64,000 nucleotides of DNA from the NCBI RefSeq assembly GCF_036895565.1, contig NZ_CP145904.1:2232001-2296000 (forward strand), in the 5' to 3' direction. The notes below the pieces were generated by a model, which worked only from the letters and a program-made list of their open reading frames with translations, did not search any database and was not told the DNA's origin. Both the position numbers and the translations under genes were made by a program. The stretch comes from Flavobacterium sp. KS-LB2. GTDB lineage: Bacteria > Bacteroidota > Bacteroidia > Flavobacteriales > Flavobacteriaceae. How positions within the stretch are numbered: position 1 is the stretch's first letter; each line of letters starts with the position of its first letter. Shown in pieces: positions 1 through 8,528 of this stretch.

Positions 1-1
1 T

Positions 2-1081
2 AAAAAATACTTAGATTTTGTGGCTGGAGTTTCCGCTTGCGCTTTGGGACACCAACACCCGAGAGTCAATCAAGCCATCAAAAATCAGTTAGACAAATAT
101 TCTCACGTAATGGTGTATGGTGAATATTCACAAAGCCCGGCTGTAGAATATTGCAAATTGTTAGCCTCGCTCCTGCCCGCTCCTTTAGATACCACATATT
201 TAGTCAATTCAGGTACAGAAGCTATTGAAGGCGCCTTAAAACTCGCTAGAAGAACCACCGGAAGAAGCCAGTTGATTTCGTGTCATAATGCGTATCATGG
301 CAATACTATGGGTTCTATGAGCGTCATGGGATTTGAAGAGCGCAAACAAATTTTTCGTCCGTTGATTCCTGATGTTGATTTTATAACGTTCAATAATGAG
401 GACGATTTACAAAAAATAACCACAAAAACAGCTGGAATTATTCTAGAAACTATTCAAGGTGGTGCTGGATTTATTCAGCCGCATAATGATTTTCTTAAAA
501 AAGTGCGTCAACGTTGTGATGAAATGGGTGCAATGATGATTCTGGACGAAATCCAACCTGGTTTTGGGAGAACCGGAAAACTTTTCGGATTCCAAAATTA
601 CGATGTCGTTCCTGATATTGTAGTCATGGGGAAAGGAATGGGAGGCGGTATGCCAGTTGGCGCTTTTACGGCTTCATCGGCAATCATGGATTTATTGAGT
701 CATGATCCAAAACTGGGACATATCACCACTTTTGGAGGCCACCCTGTCATTGCGTCAGCCTGTTTGGCGACTTTGCAGGAAATAACTGAAACCAATCTGA
801 TGGCCGAAGCAATGGAGAAAGAAAAGCTTTTCCGATCACTTTTGGTACATCCTTTGATAGAAGAAATAAGAGGAAAAGGATTGATGCTGGCCGCAATGAC
901 AAAAAGTGCCGATATAACTAATGAAGTGATTCTTAAATGTCAAGATAAAGGACTTATTTTATTCTGGCTGCTGTTTGAAGGTTGCGCCATAAGAATAACG
1001 CCACCGCTAACCATATCTGAAGAAGAAATACGTGAAGGTTGCAGCATTATACTGGAAGTAATGGATGAAATGATGATTTAA
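2..1081 (+). CDS. Class III PLP-dependent aminotransferase, 5' end outside window
   Basis: The reading frame is open from base 2, so the gene starts to the left of the window; the GTG at 20 is an internal valine codon. About 359 residues are visible, most of a class III aminotransferase of the acetylornithine/ornithine/4-aminobutyrate group. Visible marks are the NSGTEAIEGALKLAR cofactor-binding segment, LDEIQPGFGRTG with the aspartate that contacts the pyridine nitrogen, and MGKGMGGGMPVGAF, whose lysine (codon 632-634) should form the Schiff base with PLP. The family moves an amino group between an amino acid and a 2-oxo acid in the cytoplasm. The substrate cannot be read from sequence and no arginine or lysine biosynthesis genes are adjacent, so I give no symbol. 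Confidence 0.9.
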   Translation, partial: KKYLDFVAGVSACALGHQHPRVNQAIKNQLDKYSHVMVYGEYSQSPAVEYCKLLASLLPAPLDTTYLVNSGTEAIEGALKLARRTTGRSQLISCHNAYHGNTMGSMSVMGFEERKQIFRPLIPDVDFITFNNEDDLQKITTKTAGIILETIQGGAGFIQPHNDFLKKVRQRCDEMGAMMILDEIQPGFGRTGKLFGFQNYDVVPDIVVMGKGMGGGMPVGAFTASSAIMDLLSHDPKLGHITTFGGHPVIASACLATLQEITETNLMAEAMEKEKLFRSLLVHPLIEEIRGKGLMLAAMTKSADITNEVILKCQDKGLILFWLLFEGCAIRITPPLTISEEEIREGCSIILEVMDEMMI

Positions 1082-1411
1082 GAATGATGATTAACGATTT
1101 TTGATTTTAGAAGTAGAAAGATTTACATATCAAAATACCTATTCAAAACAATGAAAAAAATGAGGAGCTTTTCCCGCTCCTGATCCTTCTGAACATTATA
1201 ATATTTTACTTTTTGCAAGCAAAAAGTAAAAGAATTTTCACTACTATCGAGGCTAAGATCTCCAGTTGATAAGAAAATTAATTATTGAATTTGATTTTTG
1301 CAATTGACATTGAAAATTTGTTAATTAAATTGTTCACAACAATTCTGACTTTCCCTCACAGTACACGCACGATTACCTAAATTTATTTAGGCCAAATTAA
1401 AAACACACAGT
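1082..1411. other. 330-base intergenic stretch with one structured repeat and a palindrome
   Basis: I see no coding frame here. It holds one copy of a structured repeat (1163-1256, minus orientation). A short palindrome, CCTAAATTTATTTAGG (1376-1391), ends 20 bases before the start codon of the TPR gene. The palindrome could be an operator or a 5'-leader hairpin; nothing decides between them. Confidence 0.6.
1163..1256 (-). repeat. Structured intergenic repeat, copy A
   Basis: Read on the minus strand, this copy begins with TTAGCCTCGATAGTAGTG and ends with AGGAGCGGGAAAAGCTCC. The centre (1204-1231 on the plus strand) is a perfect inverted repeat with 13-base arms and a 2-base spacer. The 3' end forms a second hairpin (stems 1163-1168 and 1176-1181, AGGAGC with GCTCCT). 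Both ends match copy B at 3685-3767 while the middle differs, as expected for a structured RNA or a mobile palindromic repeat. It lies just after the aminotransferase gene and may also stop transcription. Confidence 0.65.
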
Positions 1412-2809
1412 ATGCAATTAAGCAACGAAGAAGAAGACTATAACTTATCCTTGTCTAAATTTGAGTCCATGTTGAAAACCAACAAAGTGCTCTTTTTTGA
1501 CTCCGAAGAATTTGAAGAAATCATCCTTCATTATCTCGATATGGGTAAGGCCGCTTTGGCAAAAAAAGCACTTAAACTAGCCTTAGAACAACACCCAAAA
1601 TCTACTGGACTAAAACTAGTGCAAGTAGAAATGCTGGTCTATGACGACAAACTTGAATTAGCCGAAAAGCTATTGAATGAGTTGTATGCCATTGAACCAA
1701 CTAATGAAGAAATTTATATTCAAAAAGCCAATATTTGCTCGAAAAGAGACCAACATGAAAAAGCAGTTGAATTATTAAAAATAGCGTTAAAATACACCGA
1801 TGATTATGCTGATGTCTATAATTTAATAGGCATGGAATACTTATTTATGGACAATCTTGAAATGGCAAAAGAAAGCTTTATCAAGTGTTTAGAAGAAGAT
1901 TTAGAAGACCAGTCTGCATTGTACAACGTAGTCTATTGTTTTGAATTTTTAGATCAAAATCAAGACGCAATTAGTTATCTAAAAAAATACATAGACAAAA
2001 ATCCCTACAGCGAAATTGCTTGGCATCAATTAGGCCGTTTGCATTATGGAGTTAAAGAATACGAGAATGCAATTCGCGCCTTTGATTATGCAACTTTAAT
2101 CGATGATGAATTCCTTGGTGCTTTCATGGAAAAAGCAAAAGCGTATGAACGTTTAAAAAAATACGATGAAGCTATTGAAAGCTACAGCAGAACCATTGAA
2201 TTAGATGATGCGACTTCGTATGCACTACTCCGAATGGGAAAATGTTACGAACGATTAGGCAACAAAGCGCTTGCCTTAAAATATTTCAATCAAACCGTGC
2301 ATGAAGATCCACTTTTAGATAAAGGTTGGATTGCCATCACTGACTTTTACGTCCGCCAGAAAAATTTCCAAAAAGCGCTATTTTTTGTAAATAAAGCATT
2401 AGCAATTGACAATCAAAATCGTTTGTATTGGAAACGTTTTGCAACCATTAACAAACAAATGAACTTCTTTGAAGAAGCGGAGTTTGGCTATAGAAAAGCG
2501 GTAGAATTTGGAGATTATTCATTAGACACCTGGTTGTTTTGGGTGGATATTTTGCAATTTTTAGGTGAATTCGAAAGTGCCATTCAAACATTATTACAAG
2601 CATCGGAATATTTTCCAGAAGAAAATGAAGTGGAGTACCGTTTGGCAGGGCTGTATTTTATGCTAACGGATAATACAAAAGCAAAATTCCATTTGAGCAA
2701 TGCCTTGAGATTGAATTTTGACAATTACATTCTTTTAGAAGATTTATTTCCAGTAGTTTGGGCTAAAAAAATGGTACAGAATTACATTGCAAAACATAAA
2801 AAAGAATAA
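1412..2809 (+). CDS. Tetratricopeptide repeat protein
   Basis: A 465-residue protein built almost wholly of TPR-like helical pairs. Repeats carry the usual small and aromatic positions, for example KYDEAIESYSRTIELDD and EYENAIRAFDYATLIDD. There is no signal peptide or membrane segment, so it should be a cytoplasmic protein-protein interaction scaffold. Its stop codon shares one base with the start of aroE (TAATG at 2807-2811), so the two are co-transcribed and probably translationally coupled. The partner is unknown. This pairing with aroE suggests a housekeeping rather than an accessory role, but that is inference. Confidence 0.85.
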   Translation: MQLSNEEEDYNLSLSKFESMLKTNKVLFFDSEEFEEIILHYLDMGKAALAKKALKLALEQHPKSTGLKLVQVEMLVYDDKLELAEKLLNELYAIEPTNEEIYIQKANICSKRDQHEKAVELLKIALKYTDDYADVYNLIGMEYLFMDNLEMAKESFIKCLEEDLEDQSALYNVVYCFEFLDQNQDAISYLKKYIDKNPYSEIAWHQLGRLHYGVKEYENAIRAFDYATLIDDEFLGAFMEKAKAYERLKKYDEAIESYSRTIELDDATSYALLRMGKCYERLGNKALALKYFNQTVHEDPLLDKGWIAITDFYVRQKNFQKALFFVNKALAIDNQNRLYWKRFATINKQMNFFEEAEFGYRKAVEFGDYSLDTWLFWVDILQFLGEFESAIQTLLQASEYFPEENEVEYRLAGLYFMLTDNTKAKFHLSNALRLNFDNYILLEDLFPVVWAKKMVQNYIAKHKKE

Positions 2810-3558
2810 TGGTTGATACAGTTAGAAAACGCTTTGGATTATTAGGACGCAACATTAGCTATTCTTTTTCTAAAGGCTATTTTACCGATAAATTTAACAA
2901 CGAAAACTTTGCTGGTTGTACCTACGAAAATTTTGATATTTCAGAAATAACTGCCTTTCCAGAAGTAATTAAAAATACTTTGGATTTAAAAGGATTGAAT
3001 GTCACGATTCCGTACAAGGAAACAGTAATTCCGTTTCTGAATAAACTTTCAAAAAAAGCGACAATAATTGGTGCTGTAAATACCATTAAAATCACCAAAA
3101 AAGGAAAGTTAAAAGGCTATAATACTGATTATTATGGTTTCAAAAAATCATTACAACCGTTATTGCAAGCGCACCATAAAAAAGCATTGATTTTAGGAAC
3201 AGGAGGCGCTTCTAAAGGAGTGGCTTTTGCTTTGGATGAACTGGACATACCATATACTTTTGTCTCGAGAGAGGCGAAAGAAAATGGAATTGATTATGAC
3301 CGCATCAATGCCACAACATTTGATAATTACCAAATCATCATAAATGCTACTCCGGTAGGAACCAGTCCTAATGTGGAAGCCTTTCCATTACTCCCGTATG
3401 AGTTTTTCACGGATAAGCACATAGCTTATGATTTGATTTACAATCCCGCTGAAACGCAATTCCTAAAAAAAGCAAAACAACAAGGAGCTCAAATAAAAAA
3501 CGGTTTGGATATGCTAATATTTCAAGCAGAGAAAGCCTGGAAGATTTGGAATAAATAA
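2809..3558 (+). CDS. aroE: Shikimate dehydrogenase
   Basis: Reduces 3-dehydroshikimate to shikimate with NADPH in the aromatic amino acid pathway. The 249-residue length is normal for flavobacterial AroE. The substrate domain begins GLLGRNISYSFSKGYF, where the SxS pair binds shikimate, followed by LNVTIPYKE with the catalytic lysine and GAVNTI, then NTD (YNTDYYGF) with the catalytic aspartate. The nucleotide-binding loop is ILGTGGASKGVAFAL, and INATPVGTSP and NGLDMLIFQAEKAW are family hallmarks. It overlaps the TPR gene by one base and is followed by a strong terminator. The other aro genes are not in this window. Confidence 0.96.
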   Translation: MVDTVRKRFGLLGRNISYSFSKGYFTDKFNNENFAGCTYENFDISEITAFPEVIKNTLDLKGLNVTIPYKETVIPFLNKLSKKATIIGAVNTIKITKKGKLKGYNTDYYGFKKSLQPLLQAHHKKALILGTGGASKGVAFALDELDIPYTFVSREAKENGIDYDRINATTFDNYQIIINATPVGTSPNVEAFPLLPYEFFTDKHIAYDLIYNPAETQFLKKAKQQGAQIKNGLDMLIFQAEKAWKIWNK

Positions 3559-3602
3559 TCTAAACACGAAGTTAACTTCTTACACGTATATGAGTAAGTA
3601 AA

Positions 3603-3628
3603 AAACCACTCTTTTTGAGTGGTTTTTT
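3603..3628 (+). terminator. Rho-independent terminator after aroE
   Basis: A 9-base-pair stem AAACCACTC / GAGTGGTTT with a TTTTT loop is followed by a T run. It lies 45 bases after the aroE stop codon. Confidence 0.9.
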
Positions 3629-3684
3629 GTTTGTGGTAACATATCGAAATTGAGAAAAAAAATTACAATTGAATTTCCAAATCC

Positions 3685-3767
3685 CTAGCCCTGATAGAAG
3701 CGGCATCCTTTTTTAAGAGCCCCTTTGGCGAACAAAAAAGATACAGCGTACAGCAGGAAAATGCTCC
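3685..3767 (+). repeat. Structured intergenic repeat, copy B
   Basis: Begins CTAGCCCTGATAGAAGCGG and ends ACAGCAGGAAAATGCTCC, matching the two ends of copy A (minus strand, 1163-1256). The centre pairs ATCCTTTTTT with AAAAAAGAT around a GCC/GGC hairpin. From memory, flavobacterial intergenic regions often contain elements of this form, and the Flavo-1 RNA motif is a candidate identity, but I cannot run the covariance search. It is placed after a terminator, so it has its own transcription or none. Confidence 0.6.
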
Positions 3768-3884
3768 AAAAAGAAAAATTTTGTAACCTAAAATGACAAT
3801 AAATAAGAGGTTTTATTTTGTATTTTCATACTGCTTTACTACCTTTCGTGTTGAATAGATTTAGAAACCTTACACATTGAAAAA

Positions 3885-5885
3885 ATGTTAGAAGAAAAGA
3901 ATGATAACCTGTCTCGTCAAGAAAACGAAGCAGATGGAAATTTAGAAAACAATTCAGTAGCTACTACTACAGACACTGCGGCAGTTATTGAACCAATAGA
4001 ACCAATCGATTTTCCCGCAGAAGATAATGTTGTAATACCTTCTCCGGAACAAACCGTTTCCCAAACAAAAAATCAAACTGCGCTTGATGCAATAGCGGAA
4101 ACAAATGCAGAAGAGAGCGAGGATGAAACGTTGAAGGAACGTCATGAAATTCCAATGCAGGATTATGATACATTATCACTTGAAGCATTAGTTGACGAAC
4201 TAAAAAGTTTAGTTTCTAATGACAAAATACTATCATTTAAGGATCATATTGAGGAAATCAAAAAAGCATTTCTAGCTAAATACAATCATCTTCTTGAGGA
4301 GAAAAAAGAAGAATTCCTTGCTGAAAATCAAGATCCAAACGAAGATTTTCAATACCATTCTCCACTGAAGACACAATTTGATAAATATTATTCTCTTTTT
4401 AGAGATACAAAAAACAGCCATTTCAAGAGCTTACAAACGAATCTGAAAACAAATTTAGAAAACCGTTTGGCTATTGTTGAGGAATTGAAAGAGTTGATTA
4501 ACCCACAGGAAAACATCAAAGACACTTTAAAACATTTTAATGATTTAAGAGAACGATGGAAAACTGCCGGACCAATTCCGAAAGATAAATACAACCACGT
4601 TTGGAATAACTTCCATTTTCATGTGGAAAACTTCTACGATTATCTACATTTAGATAGAGAGGCTAGAGACTTAGATTTCAAACATAACTTAGAGCAAAAA
4701 CAAAAAATTGTTGCCCGTGTTGAAGAATTGGTAAAAGAAGCTGATATCAACAAAGCATTTAGAGAATTACAGGATTTACATAGAATTTGGAAAGAAGACA
4801 TCGGTCCTGTTTCTAGAGAACATCGTGATGCAATTTGGAACAAGTTTAGTGATTTGACCAAACAAATGCATGATAAAAGAGAAGTTTTATTCGAAAATTT
4901 AAGAGGAACTGAACTTGAGAATTTAGAAAAGAAAAAAGAAATCATTGCCAAAATTGAAGTTTTAGCTACTGAAAAAGTAAATGCTCATTCCCAATGGCTG
5001 GCTCAAATAGAAAAGGTTGAAGCATTGCGAACTGCTTTTTTCTCTGCCGGAAAAGTTCCATCAGATGTAAATGAGGAAACGTGGGCTAGTTTTAAAACTG
5101 CGGTGAGGAATTTTAATTCTTTCAAAAACTCCTTTTATAAAGACATAAAAAAGGATCAAAACGACAATTTAAGCAAGAAAATGGCTCTTGTTGCCAAAGC
5201 CAAAGAGTTACAAGAAAGTCTTGATTTTGCTGTGACTACTCCGATAATGAAACAAATTCAGGATGAGTGGAAACAGATAGGTCACGTACCAAGAAAATAT
5301 TCGGATAAAATCTGGAAAGAGTTTAAAGATGCCTGCAATCATTATTTTGACAAGTTAAAAGAGCAAAAGAATGAGGAAAACAGTGAAGAAGTTGCCGCTT
5401 TTGATCATAAAAAGGCATATTTAGAAACGTTGAGAGAATTTCAATTAACTGGAGATCATAAAACAGATCTGGACGCTATTAAATTGCATATTGAAACTTG
5501 GAAAAACTTCGGAAAAGTACCTTTCCCAAGAAGACATATTGAAGGGAAATTCAATAAAATCCTAGATGCTCTTTTTGAAAAATTGAGTTTGAGTAAAAAA
5601 GATACCGATATGATGCGTTTCGCTAATAGAATGGATCATTTATCTGAAAGCAACGATACTCGAAAACTAGATAACGAAAAGATTTTCTTGATGCGTAAAA
5701 TTGAGGAAGTTCAGAACGAAATTTTCCAATTGGAGAATAATATCCAATTCTTCACCAATACTAGAAATGCAAAAAAAGAAAATTCAATTGTATTAGAAGT
5801 TCGTAAAAACATTGCTATCCACAAAGAAAGTCTAGATGTTTGGAAAGACAAACTAAAACAGCTTAGAAATTTGAAAATAGAGTAA
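3885..5885 (+). CDS. DUF349 domain-containing protein
   Basis: A 666-residue, highly charged, probably coiled protein. The first ~100 residues are acidic and of low complexity. They are followed by five DUF349-like repeats recognisable by W...aGpiP, W.edIGPV, F.SAGKVP, W.qIGHVP and W.nfGKVP, each followed by a W/F..F helix. There is no signal peptide or membrane segment, so it should be cytoplasmic. DUF349 proteins are common in Bacteroidota and their function is not established. It is a single transcription unit with its own leader and a terminator at 5907-5940. Confidence 0.9.
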   Translation: MLEEKNDNLSRQENEADGNLENNSVATTTDTAAVIEPIEPIDFPAEDNVVIPSPEQTVSQTKNQTALDAIAETNAEESEDETLKERHEIPMQDYDTLSLEALVDELKSLVSNDKILSFKDHIEEIKKAFLAKYNHLLEEKKEEFLAENQDPNEDFQYHSPLKTQFDKYYSLFRDTKNSHFKSLQTNLKTNLENRLAIVEELKELINPQENIKDTLKHFNDLRERWKTAGPIPKDKYNHVWNNFHFHVENFYDYLHLDREARDLDFKHNLEQKQKIVARVEELVKEADINKAFRELQDLHRIWKEDIGPVSREHRDAIWNKFSDLTKQMHDKREVLFENLRGTELENLEKKKEIIAKIEVLATEKVNAHSQWLAQIEKVEALRTAFFSAGKVPSDVNEETWASFKTAVRNFNSFKNSFYKDIKKDQNDNLSKKMALVAKAKELQESLDFAVTTPIMKQIQDEWKQIGHVPRKYSDKIWKEFKDACNHYFDKLKEQKNEENSEEVAAFDHKKAYLETLREFQLTGDHKTDLDAIKLHIETWKNFGKVPFPRRHIEGKFNKILDALFEKLSLSKKDTDMMRFANRMDHLSESNDTRKLDNEKIFLMRKIEEVQNEIFQLENNIQFFTNTRNAKKENSIVLEVRKNIAIHKESLDVWKDKLKQLRNLKIE

Positions 5886-5906
5886 AGCTTTATTCGCATT
5901 AAAATA

Positions 5907-5940
5907 AAAACCTCGTTCTTAAATAGTTCGAGGTTTTTTT
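5907..5940 (+). terminator. Terminator after the DUF349 gene
   Basis: Stem AAAACCTCG / CGAGGTTTT with a 13-base loop, followed by a T run, 21 bases after the stop codon. Confidence 0.85.
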
Positions 5941-6022
5941 ATAAAAAGTCTAATTCTAAACTTTAACTTTCATTTATTAGAAAAAATTATATCAACCAAC
6001 TTATAAATTTTAAATTTACAAA

Positions 6023-6370
6023 ATGAATTGGTTTCGAAAAACTCTTATTTTTATTGGGCTTATAGTAGTTTTTTTATTTGCTTTTAGTGCAAATGAAATT
6101 CCTAATCCTATTACTCAATCCGAAAAAACCAGTTCTTCTCTCTCTTTTGACAGTATTCATTCATCTGATTTTATACAACCGCACGTAAATAATCTTTTTA
6201 CTTCTCAGCAAAAAACTCCAGATTATAGTATTTCAAAATATCTAGAAAATTTTCTGATTGCAATTCTAGATTTTAAACGCAACATTTCCTTTATTCGTTT
6301 TGCGAAACAAGACATCAATCGATGTGAGATGGTTTCGCTCCTACTCTTTCCTTTCCATTTTTTTTGGTGA
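6023..6370 (+). CDS. Small membrane-anchored or secreted protein of unknown function
   Basis: A 115-residue frame starting MNWFRKTLIFIGLIVVFLF, a clear N-terminal hydrophobic helix that could be a signal peptide or an anchor, followed by a Ser/Thr-rich polar region. The hydrophobic C-terminal end (SLLLFPFHFFW) is odd for a soluble protein. I do not recognise a family. It lies in the same orientation as, and 114 bases before, the next membrane-anchored unknown (6485-6961). The A/T-rich start region is typical for this genome. It is probably real but could be a fortuitous frame. Confidence 0.5.
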   Translation: MNWFRKTLIFIGLIVVFLFAFSANEIPNPITQSEKTSSSLSFDSIHSSDFIQPHVNNLFTSQQKTPDYSISKYLENFLIAILDFKRNISFIRFAKQDINRCEMVSLLLFPFHFFW

Positions 6371-6484
6371 TTTAAAGCCTTGATTACGTAATTAGAAGAT
6401 CTATTTATCTTCCTTTTAGAATGGATTCCTTTTTGGATTCCAATCCCATTTATCATGCTTTACAAATAACTAAAAAATTAAAAA

Positions 6485-6961
6485 ATGGATACATCCGTAA
6501 CAATAATAGGACTAGCATTAACTTTACTAATTGCTATTCCTCTTTTCTATGTCTTACAATCAAATTCGCTTAACAAAACAAAAATAAAAACTATAAAAAA
6601 CAAGTTCAGTCAAAATAATCGTTTTCATTTTGAAATAACCGAAACACTGAATAAAAAAGTCTTGTCTTTAGATGAAAAAAACAAAGGATTTCTTTTGATT
6701 GATTTTAATACAAAAGATGAAGTAGTTTCTTTCGTAGATTTAAATACAATTCAATCGTGTAAACTGATTCTAACAACTGAGAATAATACTGAAACTATTC
6801 TGAAAATTGAATTTCAATTTCATTTCAAAGAAGATAATAAAGCAACACTGATTTCATTTTATAAAATTGAAAATGATCAAATAGGTCAAGTTTGTTTGTA
6901 TGAAGACCATCAACTAGCCAAAAAATGGGCAAAGAAGATTCAGGATTGTATAACCGTTTAA
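6485..6961 (+). CDS. Membrane-anchored hypothetical protein
   Basis: 158 residues. The first ~25 form a transmembrane helix (TIIGLALTLLIAIPLFYVL), and the rest is a soluble, probably cytoplasmic domain of alternating strands (FLLIDFNTKDEVVSFVDL, TILKIEFQFHF) ending in a helix rich in Lys and Trp (LAKKWAKKIQDCI). The alternation of predicted strands resembles a PH-like or small beta-sandwich fold, but I cannot name the family. It may be co-transcribed with the small membrane protein upstream. A strong terminator follows at 6981-7008. Confidence 0.75.
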   Translation: MDTSVTIIGLALTLLIAIPLFYVLQSNSLNKTKIKTIKNKFSQNNRFHFEITETLNKKVLSLDEKNKGFLLIDFNTKDEVVSFVDLNTIQSCKLILTTENNTETILKIEFQFHFKEDNKATLISFYKIENDQIGQVCLYEDHQLAKKWAKKIQDCITV

Positions 6962-6980
6962 GAAACTGATTTGTTCTGTA

Positions 6981-7008
6981 AAAGAGGCTTTTGAAGCCTC
7001 TTTTTTTT
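6981..7008 (+). terminator. Terminator before hemN
   Basis: A 10-base-pair stem AAAGAGGCTT / AAGCCTCTTT with a 3-base loop, followed by eight T in total. It separates the unknown membrane protein from hemN. Confidence 0.92.
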
Positions 7009-7027
7009 GTTATAGCTTATCCTCTTT

Positions 7028-7071
7028 ATGATAATTATCATTTTAATAGTTGATGAGTCGTTTTACTTTTG
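7028..7071 (+). promoter_or_regulatory. hemN promoter with Crp/Fnr-type operator
   Basis: ATGATAATTATCAT at 7028-7041 is a perfect 14-base palindrome. It is followed by a consensus -7 box TACTTTTG at 7064-7071. The palindrome centre is 29.5 bases upstream of the first base of the -7 box, identical to the spacing at the ccoS and ccoI promoters. No TTG-type -33 element lies at the usual distance, so the promoter probably needs the activator. The start site is predicted near 7076, 18 bases before the hemN ATG. Confidence 0.75.
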
Positions 7072-7093
7072 AGGAACATTAAATGAGTCTGCT

Positions 7094-8458
7094 ATGCAAA
7101 ATTCCTTAATTCAAAAATACAATGTCCCTGGTCCTAGATACACGAGTTATCCTACGGTTCCGTATTGGGATGAAACTGATTTTTCAGATGCCATTTGGGC
7201 CCAAACGCTGAGGAAATCATTTATAGAAAGTAATTCAGCAGAAGGTATCAGTTTGTATATCCATTTGCCTTTTTGCGAAAGCTTGTGCACTTTTTGTGGC
7301 TGCAACAAACGTATTACCAAAAATCACGATGTTGAACATCCATACATAGAATCAGTTTTGAAAGAATGGACCTTGTATTGTAAGATTCTTGGTAAAAAAC
7401 CAACTATAAAAGAGATTCATTTAGGCGGTGGAACTCCCACATTTTTTTCTATCAAAAATTTAGAGGATTTAATAAATGGTATTCTTTCTCATGCTAATAA
7501 AGCCAAAGACCATGAGTTTAGTTTTGAAGGCCATCCTAATAACACGACGCATGCCCATTTGCAAAAGCTGTACGATTTAGGTTTTCGAAGAGTTAGCTTT
7601 GGCGTTCAGGATTATTCAGAAAAAGTTCAAAAAGCAATTCATCGCCTACAACCTTTTCATAATGTAGCAAAAGTTACGTTTTGGGCACGAGAAATAGGTT
7701 ATACTTCTATTGGACATGATATTATTTTTGGATTGCCCTTTCAGGAATTAGAGGATGTTATTGATACGATTGAAAAAACAAAATCATTGCAACCTGACCG
7801 ATTGGCTTTTTACAGTTATGCTCACGTTCCTTGGATCAAAGGAAACGGGCAACGTGGTTTTAATGATGAAGATATTCCAAAAGATGATAAAAAGAGAATA
7901 CTCTATGAAACTGGTAAGAAACTCTTGTATGAGAATGGCTATCATGAAATAGGAATGGATCATTTTGCTTTGGAAAAAGATAGTCTATATGAAGCTTTTC
8001 AAAACGGCAATTTACACCGTAACTTTATGGGATATAGCGCTTCTAAAACACAACTAATGATTGGATTGGGAGTTTCGTCCATTAGTGACAGTTGGTATAG
8101 TTTTGCACAGAATGTAAAAAACTTGGAGGATTATTATCAAATGTTAGAATGGGATAAATTACCCATTTTTAGAGGGCATTTACTCACTGCTGAAGACCTC
8201 ATCATCCGAAAACACATCCTGAATTTAATGTGCCAATTTGAAACTTCTTGGAACAATAATGAAAATTATTTTAACGAAATTCCAGATGTACTTCTTCAAT
8301 TGAAAGAAATGGAAAATGATGGATTACTGATAATTAAAAACAACAGCATTGCCGTTACCGAAAAGGGGAAACCTTATGTACGAAATATTTGCATGGCATT
8401 TGATTTGCGTCTAAAGCGAAAAGCTCCAAAAACCGAATTGTTTTCGATGACAATCTAA
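7094..8458 (+). CDS. hemN: Oxygen-independent coproporphyrinogen III dehydrogenase
   Basis: A radical SAM enzyme that decarboxylates coproporphyrinogen III to protoporphyrinogen IX without oxygen, in the cytoplasm. It is 454 residues long, the normal HemN length. The cluster motif is CESLCTFCGC (Cys61, Cys65, Cys68, with the family's extra Cys70). N-terminal PGPRYTSYPTVPYW and the glycine-rich HLGGGTPTFF SAM-binding segment are typical HemN features that set it apart from the shorter HemW. Its promoter carries the same operator as the cbb3 oxidase genes, which fits haem supply under low oxygen. It converges on the cco cluster with a shared terminator. Confidence 0.96.
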   Translation: MQNSLIQKYNVPGPRYTSYPTVPYWDETDFSDAIWAQTLRKSFIESNSAEGISLYIHLPFCESLCTFCGCNKRITKNHDVEHPYIESVLKEWTLYCKILGKKPTIKEIHLGGGTPTFFSIKNLEDLINGILSHANKAKDHEFSFEGHPNNTTHAHLQKLYDLGFRRVSFGVQDYSEKVQKAIHRLQPFHNVAKVTFWAREIGYTSIGHDIIFGLPFQELEDVIDTIEKTKSLQPDRLAFYSYAHVPWIKGNGQRGFNDEDIPKDDKKRILYETGKKLLYENGYHEIGMDHFALEKDSLYEAFQNGNLHRNFMGYSASKTQLMIGLGVSSISDSWYSFAQNVKNLEDYYQMLEWDKLPIFRGHLLTAEDLIIRKHILNLMCQFETSWNNNENYFNEIPDVLLQLKEMENDGLLIIKNNSIAVTEKGKPYVRNICMAFDLRLKRKAPKTELFSMTI

Positions 8459-8480
8459 TATTTCATCTTTATAAAACACA

Positions 8481-8508
8481 AAAAAGCACGCAAATTCGCG
8501 TGTTTTTT
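8481..8508. terminator. Bidirectional terminator between hemN and the cco cluster
   Basis: Stem AAAAAGCACGC / GCGTGTTTTTT with a 6-base loop. A and T runs on both sides let it work on either strand. It lies 22 bases after hemN and 20 bases after the minus-strand SafE-family gene. Confidence 0.85.
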
Positions 8509-8528
8509 TGTGGGAAACTATTAGCTAA

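Larger units (their letters stand above)
3559..3884. other. 326-base intergenic stretch: terminator, structured repeat, leader
   Basis: No coding frame is visible. It contains the aroE terminator (3603-3628), copy B of the structured repeat (3685-3767) and the leader of the DUF349 gene. A near-consensus -7 box, TTATTTTG, lies about 3823-3830, roughly 55 bases before the DUF349 start codon. Confidence 0.6.

Noticed and set aside
4640..4951. 103-codon minus-strand frame within the DUF349 gene
   Set aside because: Antisense shadow of a repetitive, lysine-rich coding sequence.
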